Assembly (NCBI GenBank): GCA_963575745.1
Contig: CAUYUJ010018726.1
Coordinates: forward strand, 1,509,112-1,573,111
Reading direction: 5' to 3'
Length of the DNA stretch: 64,000 nucleotides
Source of the DNA: Prorocentrum cordatum
Lineage: Eukaryota; Sar; Dinophyceae; Prorocentrales; Prorocentraceae
Part shown: positions 23,691-35,390 of the stretch, piece by piece
Layout: each line of letters starts with the position of its first letter
Numbering within the stretch: position 1 is the first letter of the stretch
Made by a program: the position numbers and the translations under genes
Notes under the pieces: model-generated
Told to the model about the DNA's origin: nothing
What the model saw: the letters and a program-made list of their open reading frames with translations, nothing else
Databases searched by the model: none

Positions 23691-24024
23691 ACGAGCAATG
23701 CTCGCGTGCCCTTGCTCTGCGGTTCGTGCCACGTGGCGCTGCGACTCGAGCTGGCGGTCGTCCTTCGGACCCGCAGAAACATCTGCTGAGCTCGATGAGC
23801 TAGGGGAACTACAGGAAAGAAGTGCAGGAAACGGAGGCCGGTCATGCACTCGCCGATACCTCGTTGCTCTGTCATCGTCTTTGCTGTTGCATGATCCTTA
23901 TCTGGCCTGCCGGCGCCGCGGCTCGAGCTGGCGGTCGCCCTTCGGGCCCGCGGGAACATCTTCTGAGACAAGTGGACGCCGCCGCCTTACTTGCAGGCAG
24001 CGCATTGCATTCGCGGACAGCAGC

Positions 24025-24237
24025 ATGGCAGACCGCAGTGAGATCCTCAGTCGCGTGGTGTTGCCAAGCCTGGTGGAGACGCGCGTGATCGACCTGAAGT
24101 CCCAATCGCGCGTGCACTGTACCTGCGTGGCGTTCAGGCACGCGCGTGATGCTGCTCGCTCCGCGTTCAACCAGTACGTCGCCAGTGCAACTTTGGACGA
24201 TGGACAACCGATTGATGATACGCGACCCCGGCCTTGA
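24025..24237 (+). CDS. Candidate small gene, possibly F-box-like N-terminus
   Basis: ATG at 24025 opens MADRSEILSRVVLPSLVETR followed by VIDLKSQSRVHCTCVAFRHA. The spacing L-P..L...VI-DL...S.V...C.AFR.A resembles the F-box pattern, by eye only. Codon use is balanced and unlike the satellite around it. The frame stops at 24237, but the next frame continues coding-like (24210-24370: FLSRGPPADLAARLRAFSSR, then EKLAGELRLARSLHSKQ). A GTACGT donor (24174) and a GCCCGCAG acceptor (24265) are present, but that pair does not keep phase, so the junction is unresolved (another splice pair or a frameshift). Confidence 0.35.
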   Translation: MADRSEILSRVVLPSLVETRVIDLKSQSRVHCTCVAFRHARDAARSAFNQYVASATLDDGQPIDDTRPRP

Positions 24238-24439
24238 GTTTCTTTCCCGCGGGCCGCCCGCAGACCTGGCGGCGCGCCTGCGAGCGTTCAGCTCCCGCGC
24301 TGAAATGTGCGGGAAGGAGGCGGAGAAGCTAGCGGGCGAGCTACGCCTCGCTCGTTCCTTGCACTCTAAACAAGTTTTATCATGTGGAACTCTGCGACGA
24401 CATGGCGCAGGCAGCGCTGCGGGTTTAGCTCGCACTTGA

Positions 24440-24780
24440 AAAACGCGGCAGTCTTCTGTCTCCTCCCGCCACTTTCATCGTCGTCCTATTCCCCGCCTCA
24501 CCTTCTCCATGCATGCTGCTGCTTCCGCGATGGCCTTTCGCCCCCCCCCCCCCCCGCCCTCCATTCCATCCCTCTCCTACCCCTCGTTCCCGTACCCGTT
24601 CTTCTTCGCTCCCGGGGCCTTAAGCCTCGTTCTTTCGATCGTCGCCCTGTGAATCGTGCAACGCATGCGCATCCCATGTAGCTTGCACAGCAAATCGCCG
24701 CGTCTACACTGTCGTTGTTCCTGCTAACGTTGGCACACTCCTCTTGCCATTTGATGCACGTGGGTTGGGTACGTCGCAGG
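24440..24780. other. Unassigned spacer with a 16-base poly-C run
   Basis: Pyrimidine-rich, with poly-C at about 24541-24556. No gene or repeat unit identified. Confidence 0.4.
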
Positions 24781-27751
24781 GTAATTCACGTGCCCAGGTC
24801 TTGAGGATGTCTCGAGCAAGACGCTTGGTTTCACGCCTCCAGGTTGCCCAGACAGACGTCTAGCATGAGGATTTGTTGAGGTTGTCTCGAACCATGGTTT
24901 GTTTTCACGTGTCCAGGTCGCCCAGGCGGATGTCTAGCATGAGGATGTGTCGAGGAAGTCTCGATCGAGGCGCTTGTTTACACGTGTCCATGCGGATGTC
25001 TAGCACGAGGATGTGCTGAGAACGTCTTCAGCGAAACGCGTGTTTTCACGTGTCCAGGTCGCCCAGGGACAGCACAGCCCCCGGCACGGTACATCAATAT
25101 CGATACCTTTAGCACTGCAGCTTGGCATGTTGCCTGGCACGTTCTGCGGAGCGTCCCGTGGCGAGTCCCCCTGGCACGTCGCGCGGTGCACGTCCATTGG
25201 CACGTTCCGTAGCGCGTCCCCGTGGCACGTCCCGCGTTGCGTGCCCATGGCACGTCCCCTGGCACGTCGCCTGGCGCGTCCCTTGGGACGTTCCACGGCG
25301 AGTCCTCCTGGCATGTCTCCCTGTCGATTAGTTCTGGGGCAGCTACCATCTGCTCAGGCAGCTCGAGCTTAAGATCCAGATCAGTTCGGCCAGGACTCGG
25401 ATGGCAGGGAGGACTCGATCCACAACGCTATATAGAGCACAATCGCGGCATGGCACATCGCAGTTCAGCACGGCGTAGCACAGCACAGCCGTCAGCACGG
25501 TACATCAAGATCGATACACTCAACATTGCACCTTGGCACGTTCCTTGGCGCGTCCCGTGGCGAGTCCACTTGGCACGTCGCGCGGCGCGCCCCCTGGCAC
25601 GTCCCGCGGCACGTCCATTGGCACGTTCCGTAGCGCGTCCCCTTAGCACGTCCCGCGGTGCGTGCCCACGGCACGTCCTCTGGCAAGTCGCTTGGCGCGT
25701 CCCTTGGGACGTTCCGCGGCGCGTCCTCCTGGCATGCCCCCTCTGTCGATTAGTTCTGGGGCAGCTACCATCTGCTCAGGAAGCTCGAGCTTAAGATCCA
25801 GATCAGTTCGGCCAGGACTCGGATGCCAGGGAGGACTCGATCCACAACGCTACATAAAGCACAATCGCGGCATGGCACATCGCCGTTGAGCACGGCCCAG
25901 CACAGCACAGCCTTCGGCACAGTACATCAGCATCGATACATTCAGCATTGCATGTGCCCGTCGCCCAATCAGGTGTCTTCGAAACGTTGCAATGCTTTAC
26001 ATTTCTATATTCCTTTCCGGGTTCGTGGGTCGACCATGTTCAGAATTTGTTGAGGATGTCTCGAGCGAAGCGCTGGTTTTGCAGAGTTGGGGGATGTCTT
26101 GAGCGAAACGCTGGTTTTCAGAATTTGTTGAGGATCTCTCAGGTGAAATGCTTGTTTTCACGTGCCCAGGTCTTGAGCGAGACTCTTGGTTTCACGCCTC
26201 CAGGTTGCCCAGGCAGATGTCCAACATGAGGATTTGTTGAGGCTGTCTCGAACCAGAGGCTTGTTTTCACGTGTCCAGGTCGCCCAGGCGGATGTCTAGC
26301 ATGAGGATGTGTCGAGGAAGTCTCGATCGAGGCGCTTGTTTGCACGTGTCCAGGCTGCCCAGGAGGATGTCTAGCATGAGTATGTGCTGAGAACGTCTTG
26401 AGCGAAACGCGTGTTTCTACGTGTCCAGGTCGCCCAGGGACAGCACAGCCCTCGGCAAGGTACATCAATACCGATACCTTTAGCATTGCAGCCTGGCATG
26501 TTGCCTGGCACGTTCCGCAGAGCGTCCCGTGGCGAGTCCCCCTGGCACGTCGCGCGGTGCACGTCCATTGGCACGTTCCGTAGCGCGTCCCCGTGGCACG
26601 TCCCTCTGTGCGTGCCCATGGCACGTCCCCTGGCACGTCGCCTGGCGCGTCTCTTGGGAGGTTCCGCGGCGCGTCCTCCTGGCATGACCCCCTGTGGATT
26701 AGTTCTGGGGCCGCTACCATCTGGTCAGGCAGCTCGAGCTTAAGATCCAGATCAGTTCGGTCAGGACTCGGATGCCAGGGAGGACTCGATCCACAACGCT
26801 ATATAAAGCACAATCGCGGCATGGCACATCGCAGTTCAGCACGGCGTAGCACAGCACAGCCGTCGGCACGGTTTATCAAGATCGATACACTCAACAGTAC
26901 TTTTGGGCACGTTCCTTGGCGCGTTCCGTGACGAGTCCACCTGGCACGTCGCGCGGCGCGTCCCCTGGCGCGTCCCGCGGCACGTCCATTGGCACGTTCC
27001 GTAGCGCGTCCCTTTGGCACGTCCCGCGGTGCGTGCCCATGGCACGCCCCCTGGCACGTTGCCTGGCGCGCCTCTTGGGACGTTCCGCGGCGCTTCCTCC
27101 TGGCATGCCCCCTCTGTCGATTAGTTCTGGGGCCGCTACTATCTTGTCAGGCAGCTCGAGCTTAAGATCCAGATCAGTTCGGTCAGGACTCGGGTGCCAG
27201 GGAGGACTCGATCCACAACGCTATATAGAGCACAATCGCGGCATGGCACATCGCAGTTCAGCACGGCCCAGCACAGCACAGCCCTCGGCACAGTATTTCA
27301 GGATCGATCCATTCATCATTGCATGTGCCCGTCGCCCAATCAGGTGTCTTCGAAACGTTGCCATGCCTGACATTTCTATATTCCTTTCCGGGTTCGTGGG
27401 TCGATCATGTAGTTGGTTTACCGCCGGTTTTGACTTGAAGGGGGCCGGCGGAATTATTCTGTAATAAATTACGGGTTTGAAGGAGGCTGGCGGAACTATT
27501 TTCCAGGATGTCTCGAGCGAAACGCTTGTGTTTTAGAATTTGTTGAGGATGTCTCGAGCGAACCGCTGGTTTTGCAGAGTTGGGGGATGTCTCGAGCGAA
27601 ACGCTTGTTTTTCAGAATTTGTCGAGGATGTCTCAAGCGAAACGCTGGTTTTGCAGAGTTGGTGGATGTCTCGAGAGAAACGTTTGTTTTTCATATTGTG
27701 TTGAGCATGTCTCGAGCGAAACGCTAGTTTTGCAGAGTTGGGGTATCTAAC

Positions 27752-27934
27752 ATGGCGTCGGGCCTAGCGCCGAATTATGAGGAAAGGAAACGCACGGGGG
27801 GCCGAAAAGTGCTACCCGAACACATGTCCCAACACGAAAAAGTGATGGTTTCTTGCTCTGAACAGGGGGTTGCGCTTCGGGGCCTCTCCAGGGAAGACAT
27901 TGGGAGCATTTCTCGAGAGGGAGCGCGAATTTAG
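27752..27934 (+). CDS. Isolated 60-codon ORF, unknown
   Basis: ATG at 27752 to TAG, reading MASGLAPNYEERKRTGGRKV onward. It sits between two repeat blocks and is not itself repetitive in this window. Length alone gives little support. Confidence 0.15.
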   Translation: MASGLAPNYEERKRTGGRKVLPEHMSQHEKVMVSCSEQGVALRGLSREDIGSISREGARI

Positions 27935-27939
27935 CGTAT

Positions 27940-28140
27940 TTCGGTCACGCAGGGGGGTATCTAACATGGTTGTCCCGAGCTGGAACCGTGTGTTTTTTCA
28001 TGCTCAGGCCACCCAGGGAGATCTCTAACATGATTGTCCCGAGCTGGAGCCACGTGTTTTTACGTGTCCAGGCCACCCAGGGGGTATCTAACATGGTTGT
28101 CCCGAGCTGGCACCGTGTTTTTACGTGTCCAGGCCACTAG
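27940..28140. repeat. Tandem repeat, ~63 bp unit, three copies
   Basis: Three copies of 'atctaacatggttgtcccga' followed by 'gctgg' and a 'cgtgttttt..gtccaggccac' tail. Confidence 0.8.
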
Positions 28141-29814
28141 CACGACGCTTGTCCCCAGCACGTTCTGTAGCGCGTCCCCTTGGCACGTCCCGCGGTGCGT
28201 CCCCGTGGCACGTCCCTTGACACGTCGCCTGGCGCGTCCCTTGGAACGTTCCGCGGCGCGTCTTCCTGGCATGTTCCTTTGGCAATTAGCTCTGGGGTAG
28301 CTACTATGTGGACTATGTTATCAGGCAGCTCGAGCTTAAAATCCAGATCAGTTCGGTCAGGACTCGGATGCCAGAGAGGACTCGATCCACAACACTATAG
28401 AGCACAATCGCGGCATGGCACATCGCAGTTCAGCACGGTTCAGCACAGCACAGCCTTCGGCACGGTACATCAAGATCGATACATTCATTCAGCATTGCAA
28501 TTTGGCACGTTCTTTGTCACGTTCCTTGGCGCGTCCTGTGGCGAGTCCCCCTTGCACGTCGCGCGGCGCGTCCCTTGGCACGTCCCGTGGCACGTGCGCT
28601 GGCACGTTCCGTAGCGCGTCCCCTTGGCACGTCCCGCGGTGCGTCCACGTGGCACGTCCTCTGGCACATCGCCTGGCGAGTATTTTGGCACGTCCCGCGG
28701 CGCGTCTTCCTGTCATGTTCCCCTGTCAATTCGCTCTGGGGCAGCTACTAGTTATGTGCTCAGGCAGCTCGAGCTTACGATCCAGATCAGTTCGGTTAGG
28801 ACTCGGATGCAACGGAGGACTCGATCCACAACGCTATAGAGCACAATCGCGGCATGGCACATCGCAATTCAGCACGGCGCAGCACAGCACTGCCTTCGGC
28901 ACGATACATCAAGATCGACAAACTCAACATTGCAGTTTGGCACGTTCCTTGGCACGTTCCGTGGCGCGTCCCGTGGCGAGTCCCCCTGGCACGTCGCGCG
29001 GCGCGTCCCCTGGCACGTCGCGTGGCGCGTCCCTTGGGACGTTCCGCGGAGCGTCCTCCTGGCATGCCCCCCTGTCAATTAGCTCTGGGGCAGCTACTAT
29101 GTGCTAGGGCAGCTCGAGCTTAAGATCCAGATCAGTTCGGTCAGGACTCGGATGCAAAGGAGGACTCGATCCACAGCACTACAGAGCTCAATCGCGGCAT
29201 GGCACATCGCAGTTCAGCTCGGCTCAGCACAGCACAGCCGTCGACACGGTACATCAAGATCGATGCATTCAGCATTGCAATTTGGTACGTTCCTTGGCAC
29301 GTTCCGTGGCGCGTCCCGTGGCGAGTCCCCCTGGCACGTCGCGCGGCGCGTCCCCTGGCACGTCCCGTGGCACGTCCATTGGCACGTTCCGTAGCGCGTC
29401 CCCTTGGCACGTCCCGCTGCGCGTCTCCGTGGCACGTCCCTTGGCACGTCGCCTGGCGCGTCCCTTGGGACGTTCTGCGGCGCGTCCTCCTGGCATGTTC
29501 CCCTGTCAATTCGCTCTGGGGCAGCTACTATGTGCTAGGGCAGCTCGAGCTCAAGATCCAGATCAGTTCGGTCAGGACTCGGATGCAAAGGAGGACTCGA
29601 TCCACAACGCTACAGAGCACAGTCGTGGCATGGCACATCGCAATTCAGCACGGCGCTGCACAGCACAGCCCTCGGCACGGTACATTAAGATCGATACATT
29701 ACGCACAGCATTTGCCCGTCGCCCAATCAGGTGTCTTTGAAACGTTGCCATGTCTTACATTTCTCTATTAGTTTCCGTGTGCGTGGGTCGATCATGTTTA
29801 CGTATCTCACGTCC

Positions 29815-30015
29815 CCCCAGGAATTCAGACAACGCGATCTGGGCGTGGTAAAAAAGTTTGGTTGGGGCTCCCCTCCCTCGCCCGTTCAGCAACATTTAAC
29901 AGTAAGGAAGCATAACGCAGGACTGAAACAGTGGAAATTGGAACCTGCAACTGGAGCAGGGAGCTGCGATCCTCATCCTCGCAGCCTGGTGGTCCCGCAA
30001 GGGGGCCGGCGGATC
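29815..30015. repeat. Dispersed repeat S, copy 1
   Basis: Shares ordered blocks with 35590-35780: 'ggaattcagacaacgcgatc', 'gggcgtggtaa', 'aaggaagca', 'ggactgaaaca' and 'caagggggccggcgga'. The 'gggggccggcggaattatt' end also occurs several times inside the satellite domain. Confidence 0.7.
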
Positions 30016-30019
30016 TTAC

Positions 30020-30935
30020 ATCACATGGCCTACACTCCTGCGAAGTCACCTCTACTTCACACCGCCTAGCGCGCACGACATGGCTAACACGCACGACGTA
30101 TCTTGCACCGCATATTTTCCACATCATCAGCTCACACCACAATTCACACGACATAGCCTTCACCAAATAGATCACACTGCATAGCTTTCACATCCACAGT
30201 GCACTAACGCATTGTTTTGCGTCCACGCCGGGCAGCCTGATGCTCTGAAGCCGACAAACCCCAGCAGTTACACTGATGATTTTCTGGCTTAAATACGGGT
30301 CGCTACGCCTTAGCGCCGCACACGTTCGCCTGGAAGGCTTTCAGCACATGAAGGGCCGATTGTTTTCGAAATGTGACTCTCGCCCCTGTGCCGCGCACAT
30401 TCGCTTGAGACGTCGGGGGCGGGTCCTTGTTACAACGAGTTATCTTTTGTGCTTCTTGCAAATGGTATGGCCAGAACATCGGAAAGTACGAATCACGCGG
30501 ATGGAGGGCTGATCTTTTTCAAATCTTATTGTTCCCTGAATGTCAGGTCCCTACCTTCTTTGCGCTTCACTCGGCCAGGAGGATGAAGGCTACATCCTTC
30601 ACGGGGTCTCGTCTGAGTGGCAGGCCTACCAGTCTCTCCTCACTCAAGAGGGGGACTCCCGCAGTGGAAAGGAATTGTGAGGCGCATGGGACGGGAGGGC
30701 GCATTGCGGCTTCCTTGACGCATCTTGGGTTTTTCACCAGGGAGCAAGAAATAACCACCACCACCACCAGCTGGGGGGGCTGCCCCCTCCTCGAGCTGGT
30801 GGCACCCCCGTTCCGGGCGCGCCCCCAGAGAGTGCCCAGAACGGAGTGCCAGCAGTTCAGGGAGGATGGTCTTTGGGAGCGGAGTTCTGTAGATTTCTTG
30901 TGGTAGTGGCTCGTTTTTGGCTCATGGGTCTGCTC
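30020..30935. other. Unassigned, includes a relic of the 83 bp repeat family (30295-30440)
   Basis: 30295-30440 carries 'gcgccgcacacgttcgcctg' and 'tgtgccgcgcacattcgctt', the reverse strand of the 11.4 kb array unit. The remainder has no recognisable gene. Confidence 0.45.
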
Positions 30936-30939
30936 TAGT

Positions 30940-31085
30940 CCTCCTCCCCCTCCACCTCCCGCTCCTTCCCCTCCCCCTCCCCCTCCCCCTCCTTCCCCTT
31001 CAACTCCCCCTCCTTCCCTCCTTCCCCTCCCCCTCTCCCCCTTCCCTCCTCCTTCCCCCTCCCCCTTCCCTCCCCCCTCGGGGGG
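30940..31085. repeat. (CCCTCC)n pyrimidine tract
   Basis: Almost pure pyrimidine for ~145 bp, made of CCCTCC, CCTTCC and similar words. Confidence 0.85.
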
Positions 31086-31228
31086 CCCCTCTCTGGGCCC
31101 CCAGGGGCGCCCGCCCCTCGCAGGCACGGGCGGGCGAGGCCGCCACCGCGGGCCAGGGCGGAGGCGGCGAGGGGCCCGAGGGGGGGCCGGTTCTGACTGC
31201 GCCAGTGACGGGGCCACGGGATTTTGGT

Positions 31229-31304
31229 AGTCCCCAAACGTGGTGGTGACAACACCTGGCGGTGAGTCTCGGGCGATTTGGTGTCACCACCCGGTTTGGG
31301 GACT
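31229..31304. mobile_element. Family K element K1
   Basis: Inverted arms: 'agtccccaaacgtggtggtg' against the complement of 'caccacccggtttggggact'. More K-like inverted pieces follow up to 31460, and all precede A1. No clear TSD. Confidence 0.55.
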
Positions 31305-31497
31305 CGTGCGGTTTTCCGAGGATGTCCCGAACATTGGTGGGTCCAGGAGTCACAAAACCTGGTGGTGACCCCGCGTCCCCAAACCCAGCGGTGACCTTTT
31401 TGGGGATTCCAGGTCGCCACCTGGTATCTCACCACCCGGTTTGGGGGTTTCCAAGGATTGGTGCGTGTGATGGGAGGCCACGTGCGAACCCTTCCCC

Positions 31498-31754
31498 TCT
31501 CGGCCTCCTGGATGGGGTCGGAGCAGACGGGGTGGGCGGATGGCGCCGCATCGCCGATGCATCGCCGATGCGGCTCGATGTGGAGCTCGATTTGCTTCAC
31601 GTCGGCGTCGCCGATGCATCGCCGACGTCGACAGATGCATCGCCGGTGCATGGCCGATGTATCGCCGATGAATCGCCGATGCATCGTCGATGCATCGGCG
31701 ATGCGGCGCGATCCTCCGACCTCATCTACTCCGACCCCATCTAGGAGGCCTCTA
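31498..31754. mobile_element. Family A element A1, 257 bp, TSD TCCCC
   Basis: TIRs of ~55 bp (left 'cggcctcctggatggggtcg', right complement of 'ccgaccccatctaggaggcc'). The core consists of short words 'gatgcatcgcc' and 'gatgcatcggc', which are themselves palindromic. Perfect TSD TCCCC at 31493-31497 and 31755-31759. No coding capacity. Confidence 0.8.
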
Positions 31755-31799
31755 TCCCCACCGTTCCACGATTTCCCAGGGGAGGGGGGGGGGATGGGG

Positions 31800-32620
31800 T
31801 AGGCTTCGCTCGGGAGATCCCGAACGAAGGGAACCCCAACTCCCACCTCAGAACTCGTGGGGTGGTAGGGTAGGATTTGCATGCGGCCTCCTGCGTGAGT
31901 TCCTGGCGAGGCTGGCACGGAGCAGACCCCGATCCTGTGCCCCTGCCATGATTGGCCTGTGCTGGGGTCAGCGCACTGTGTGCAGTGGTTGGCGGCCCCC
32001 CCACCCCCCTCTCTGTTTTGTTTGTTGCCGGGTCACCACGGCCGGGAATCCCGGAGCTGGCGCCCCCTTGGGAGGCCGCTGGGTCGGACACGGGGCGCCA
32101 GGCGGTCCTTGACTCGTGCGCTTGCCTTCCCCTTGGGGCTCCTGGTTGCAGTCCCTGCCCGGCTGTCTGCAAGCACACGGTTTGACCCCGTCTTGATTGT
32201 TTGTGGGTTCATGGTTTCGCCAATCCTTGGAGGTCGGTGCTCGTGCAGGTGGGGACCACACCGTCTGATGATGGAATTTGGTTCACGGACCACATTTCGC
32301 ACCAGGTTCCGAGGGGAGGAAGGAGATGGAGGATGTTCATGTCTCCACGGGAGCTCTGACTCACACTGCTTCCTTTCCGAGGCCAGAATTTGTGCATATC
32401 CACCTCTTGGGGACCGCTGTCCGAGGGCCCCAGGAGCCAATGTGTGTGTGATTGTCTTTGTGCCTCCCCGGGGCCCGAGATCGTGATCGACAGGCGCTCG
32501 GGCTCTCGAGGGGTCCTCGCAGCCCTCCCTGGGTCGGCGCTGGACCCCGCGCCGCTGGCGGCTCGCGGGGGGTGCGGGGGCGGGGGTCCAGCGCCGACCG
32601 CAGCAGCCCGCAGCGACCTC
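31800..32620. other. Unassigned, no gene identified
   Basis: Complex, moderately GC-rich sequence without repeats. Pyrimidine-rich acceptor-like sites exist, but no frame shows a family motif. Confidence 0.3.
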
Positions 32621-32682
32621 CGAGGTGTCACTCCCGTTCGTTGGCCGGGGGCGCGCTGCGTCGTGCCCCATCGGGGGTGCGC

Positions 32683-32819
32683 GGATCATGCTGAACGTCT
32701 GCGCGGGCATCTGCGGGGGCATCCTGTACTACTGCATATCGCTGCGGCAGAAGCAGACGGCCGGGCAGCGTCGGGGCCTCGGCCGGCGGCGGGCCTGCGG
32801 GAGCGCGTCGGAGGCCTAG
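32683..32819 (+). CDS. Candidate last exon of a multi-pass transporter (drug/metabolite-type)
   Basis: The frame reads IMLNVCAGICGGILYYCISL followed by RQKQTAGQ, then a basic tail and TAG at 32817. A glycine-rich hydrophobic helix followed by Y-x-S-x-R-x-KQ is typical of the last helix of nucleotide-sugar/triose-phosphate transporters. That family memory is the only basis. The upstream acceptor could not be fixed; the same frame is open back to about 32620 without transporter character. Confidence 0.35.
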
Positions 32820-33307
32820 GTGCCAGCCTGCGGCGGCAGAGCCGCCGCTTCTGCGCTGCCTGCGCTGCAGCGGAGCCCCTCCGGGCGGGGTGGGGCGCCC
32901 GCGCTCTCGATTGGGCACCTGAGATGGCCCGGCACCGGCTCCGGCCAGCAGGGGGGGGAGCAGCTTCGAGGTTCTGGATTCGGCATGTCTTTTCGTCTCG
33001 TTGGGCCTCGACGGTCGCGTTCGGCCTTCTCGACCGCCCGAAACGGATCTGGGGCGAAGCACTTGCCCACATGGGCCCCAGTAGGGGTGCAGGGACTGGC
33101 TGCGAGCGGAGTTGCCTCCATCCCCCCTCTTGACCAAGTTCCTCGGGGCCCAGCCAGCTCAGACCCCTTGGCCGCCTCCCAACCTGCAGGGGGGTCTCGT
33201 GGAGCCGGAGACCGCGAGCACTGGGGTGTATGCACATGGGTAGGCGCACCTGTGCGAAAGCGGGAGCGCCAAAGAACTGTTGCGTGGAGTTGTGCGGACT
33301 TCGAGTA

Positions 33308-33470
33308 GGGGATCGACTACAGAATTGCGTTGCCCCAGAATTGGGTTTTCTTGTCGAATCCACGGGCAATTCGTAGAATTTTCGCAGATCTACGAATGGT
33401 TGACGTTTTTTTGTTGAAGAGGCGACGTGAAAATCAATTCTGGGGTAAGTCAATTCTGTAGTCGATCCCC
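33308..33470. mobile_element. Family E element E1, 163 bp
   Basis: TIRs of ~41 bp with about seven mismatches, starting GGGGATCGACTACAGAATTG, with CCCCAGAATTG further in. The core is AT-rich, in contrast to the GC-rich flanks. Flanks 'cttcgagta' and 'agtcgagga' match at six of nine, perhaps a decayed 9 bp TSD. Confidence 0.75.
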
Positions 33471-33601
33471 CAGTCGAGGACTGGCGGCGCCGAGGATGAT
33501 GGCCCAGGCACTGGCAGGCTGTATCGTTCGGGCCCTGGCGCTCTCACAGGGGCCACGTCCCAGGGGAGCTGGATGGCGGGATGTCTCCTCGAGGCCTATG
33601 A

Positions 33602-33756
33602 GTAAGTCGGGCTTGTGCCTCTACAGGAGGAAATTTCAAAAGATAGTACAACATGTTCTGATGTTGGGGGCCATGTTTGACCATTTGTGGGCATTGTTTG
33701 ACTATTGTTTGGATTTGTCGTCCAAAATCCCCCTGTAGGAGGACATGCCCGACCTA
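33602..33756. mobile_element. Family D element D1, 155 bp
   Basis: Left 'gtcgggcttgtgcctctaca', right complement of 'tgtaggaggacatgcccgac', as in D2 and D3. AT-rich core. Flanks 'ggcctatga' and 'agcctcgga' match at six of nine, consistent with an old 9 bp TSD. Confidence 0.7.
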
Positions 33757-33769
33757 AGCCTCGGACGTT

Positions 33770-34780
33770 CTGACACTCAGGACTTTGGCTCCTTCTGAAA
33801 AACAATGATCTCGTTGTGGGGATGGATGGTCTGGGAGGCTGTGGGTGGCGCACTTCGCTCTCGCGCGGAGTGCAGAACGAAGTAGCGGGCTCACTGCTCA
33901 GATTCACCTCATGGATTGGCTTACGTGGTTATTTGCCTCCCAGCAGTTCTCTGAATTTGCATATGCTGCGCGAGTGCCATGGGCATTGACCATCCATGCA
34001 GGCTTCAAGCGCTGTCGCATTCGGTTGCATGGTTTCTCAAAAAGTGTTTCCTCTCCGTGTTCGAGCCTGCTCGGATCCTGATCCTCGGACTAGCTCGACC
34101 AGGTCATACCTTTGGCATTTACCAGTCCTCCCGTCACAATCCCCCGACTGCCCCCTGCCCACCCCTCTGGCTGAATAGCCCTGTCAGCCCTTTGGCTGCA
34201 GCACCAGCTCCCGCCTGTTGCCACATGGCCTTCGTTCGGGCCGCCCACGACTTGCCCTCGCTTTGCGTCAGGCAGTTCTGGTCACGAGGTCTGCCTCGCC
34301 TGGCTCATGTTAACACTCTGTGGGGCCCGGCTGGCACTCTTCTATTTGGTGCCGTTGCCAGTTGATTAATTTCGCTTCGCGAGATGCACGTCCGGAGCAC
34401 GTAAAGATTGGGCGTTGGTGGTTGGTTTGCCTTTCCTGTCTGCCGCGCCTGTTCTGCCGTGGCGTTCTACCCGCCCCGGGGCGCTGCCAGCGCCACACGG
34501 GTGGCGGATGTGCCCCCCCCCGTTTCAGCGCCAGGGCGATCGTATGTCCGCGAGGGAAGCGAGCATCCACCGCGTGTTCAAATTTCGATGAGCATAACAA
34601 CAGCGCGCCATTCATGTCCGTAAGGGCCTTGCCCGCTGCCGCCGGCCCCTTCCCTGCCATGATGTGATATATCAGAGTCGTGTCTGTGCGTCTCGGCGCT
34701 GCCTTGGCGCATCTGGGAATATCATGCGGGGGCGGATGGGATTCATCAGCGCATATTGAGACGTTGGCGTTGTCCTAGTG
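33770..34780. other. Unassigned, lower GC, no gene identified
   Basis: Complex sequence without repeats. Open frames such as 33979-34365 (+) have no recognised motif. Confidence 0.3.
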
Positions 34781-35390
34781 GCCTTCGGCCCATCCCGCCA
34801 CCGTGCCTGGGTCGTCGGTCTGAGGCCTCTTGTATTTGTATTGGGGTGTCGTGGGGAGCCTCTAGGGGGGCTCTTGGAGGCGATTTGGGCGCCTCTTTGG
34901 GGCCTCTTGGGGCCTCGTGGGGTATCTTTTGGGCCTCTTGGAGGCCTCGTGGGCGCGTCTTGGCCGCCTCGTGGGACCTCTTGGTAGCCTCTCGGGGCCT
35001 CCTTGAGGCTTCTCGGGGCACAAATATCACATGTTCGGTTCGTGGTTCCCTGCTTGCGCCCCTCTTGGGGCCATCCTGGGGCTCTCTTGGCCGTCTTGAA
35101 CGCTTCTTGGGCCATCTTGGAGCCCTCTTGGGCCGTCTTTGGGCCCTCTTGGAGGCGCCTTGGGCTGTACTGGGGCGGTCTTGTGAGCTTCTTGAGCCGA
35201 CTTGGAGCGTCGGAAAGCCCGGGACTGCGAGCAAGCCAGCATCTTTTCAGGAACTTTCGCAAAATCTACGGGCGTCTGCTTGTGGGGCTCTCTGGGGCTC
35301 TCTCGGGAGGCCCCTTGGAGCGCTCTTGGGGCCTCCTTGGGCGCTCTTGGAAACATCTTCGGGCGCCTTGGAGCACTCTTGGTCTCGGCG
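34780..35390. repeat. Degenerate 'GGGGCCTCTTGG' repeat region, block 1
   Basis: Words such as 'ggggcctcttgg', 'gggccatcttgg' and 'gggccgtcttg' recur every 12-18 bp for ~600 bp. All six frames stay open and read as R/P/K/A-rich pseudo-peptides. The same word set fills 35780-36300, 37570-37990 (opposite orientation), 60570-60850 and 63330-63660. Confidence 0.75.

Larger units (their letters stand above)
19430..29810. repeat. Composite satellite-like domain
   Basis: Two unit types interleave for ~10 kb. Unit 1 (~76 bp, 'gaggatgtctcgagcgaaac', 'caggtcgcccaggcggatgt') fills about 19500-20270, 21030-21460, 24790-25060, 26040-26440 and 27490-27740. Unit 2 (~300-430 bp) holds 'gatccagatcagttcgg' (twelve copies, near 20421, 20709, 21769, 22203, 25373, 25795, 26743, 27166, 28340, 28779, 29123 and 29554), a conserved 'cacaacgctatatagagcac' block, and clusters of 'ggcacgttccgtagcgcgtc'. 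Unit 1 blocks usually precede unit 2 blocks. No protein-coding role is visible. Confidence 0.85.

Noticed and set aside
24174-24265. GT-AG intron joining the two halves of the 24 kb candidate
   Set aside because: The donor and acceptor are visible, but the resulting frame hits a stop, so that exact pair is not supported.
19622-29771. Many 70-195 codon frames in the satellite domain
   Set aside because: They repeat the same peptides (for example GTFRGASSWHVP) once per DNA repeat unit on both strands.
30740-30800. (CCA)n beside 'agctgggggg' as a fourth family C element
   Set aside because: No TGATGGGC end, no opposing arm at the right distance and no TSD.
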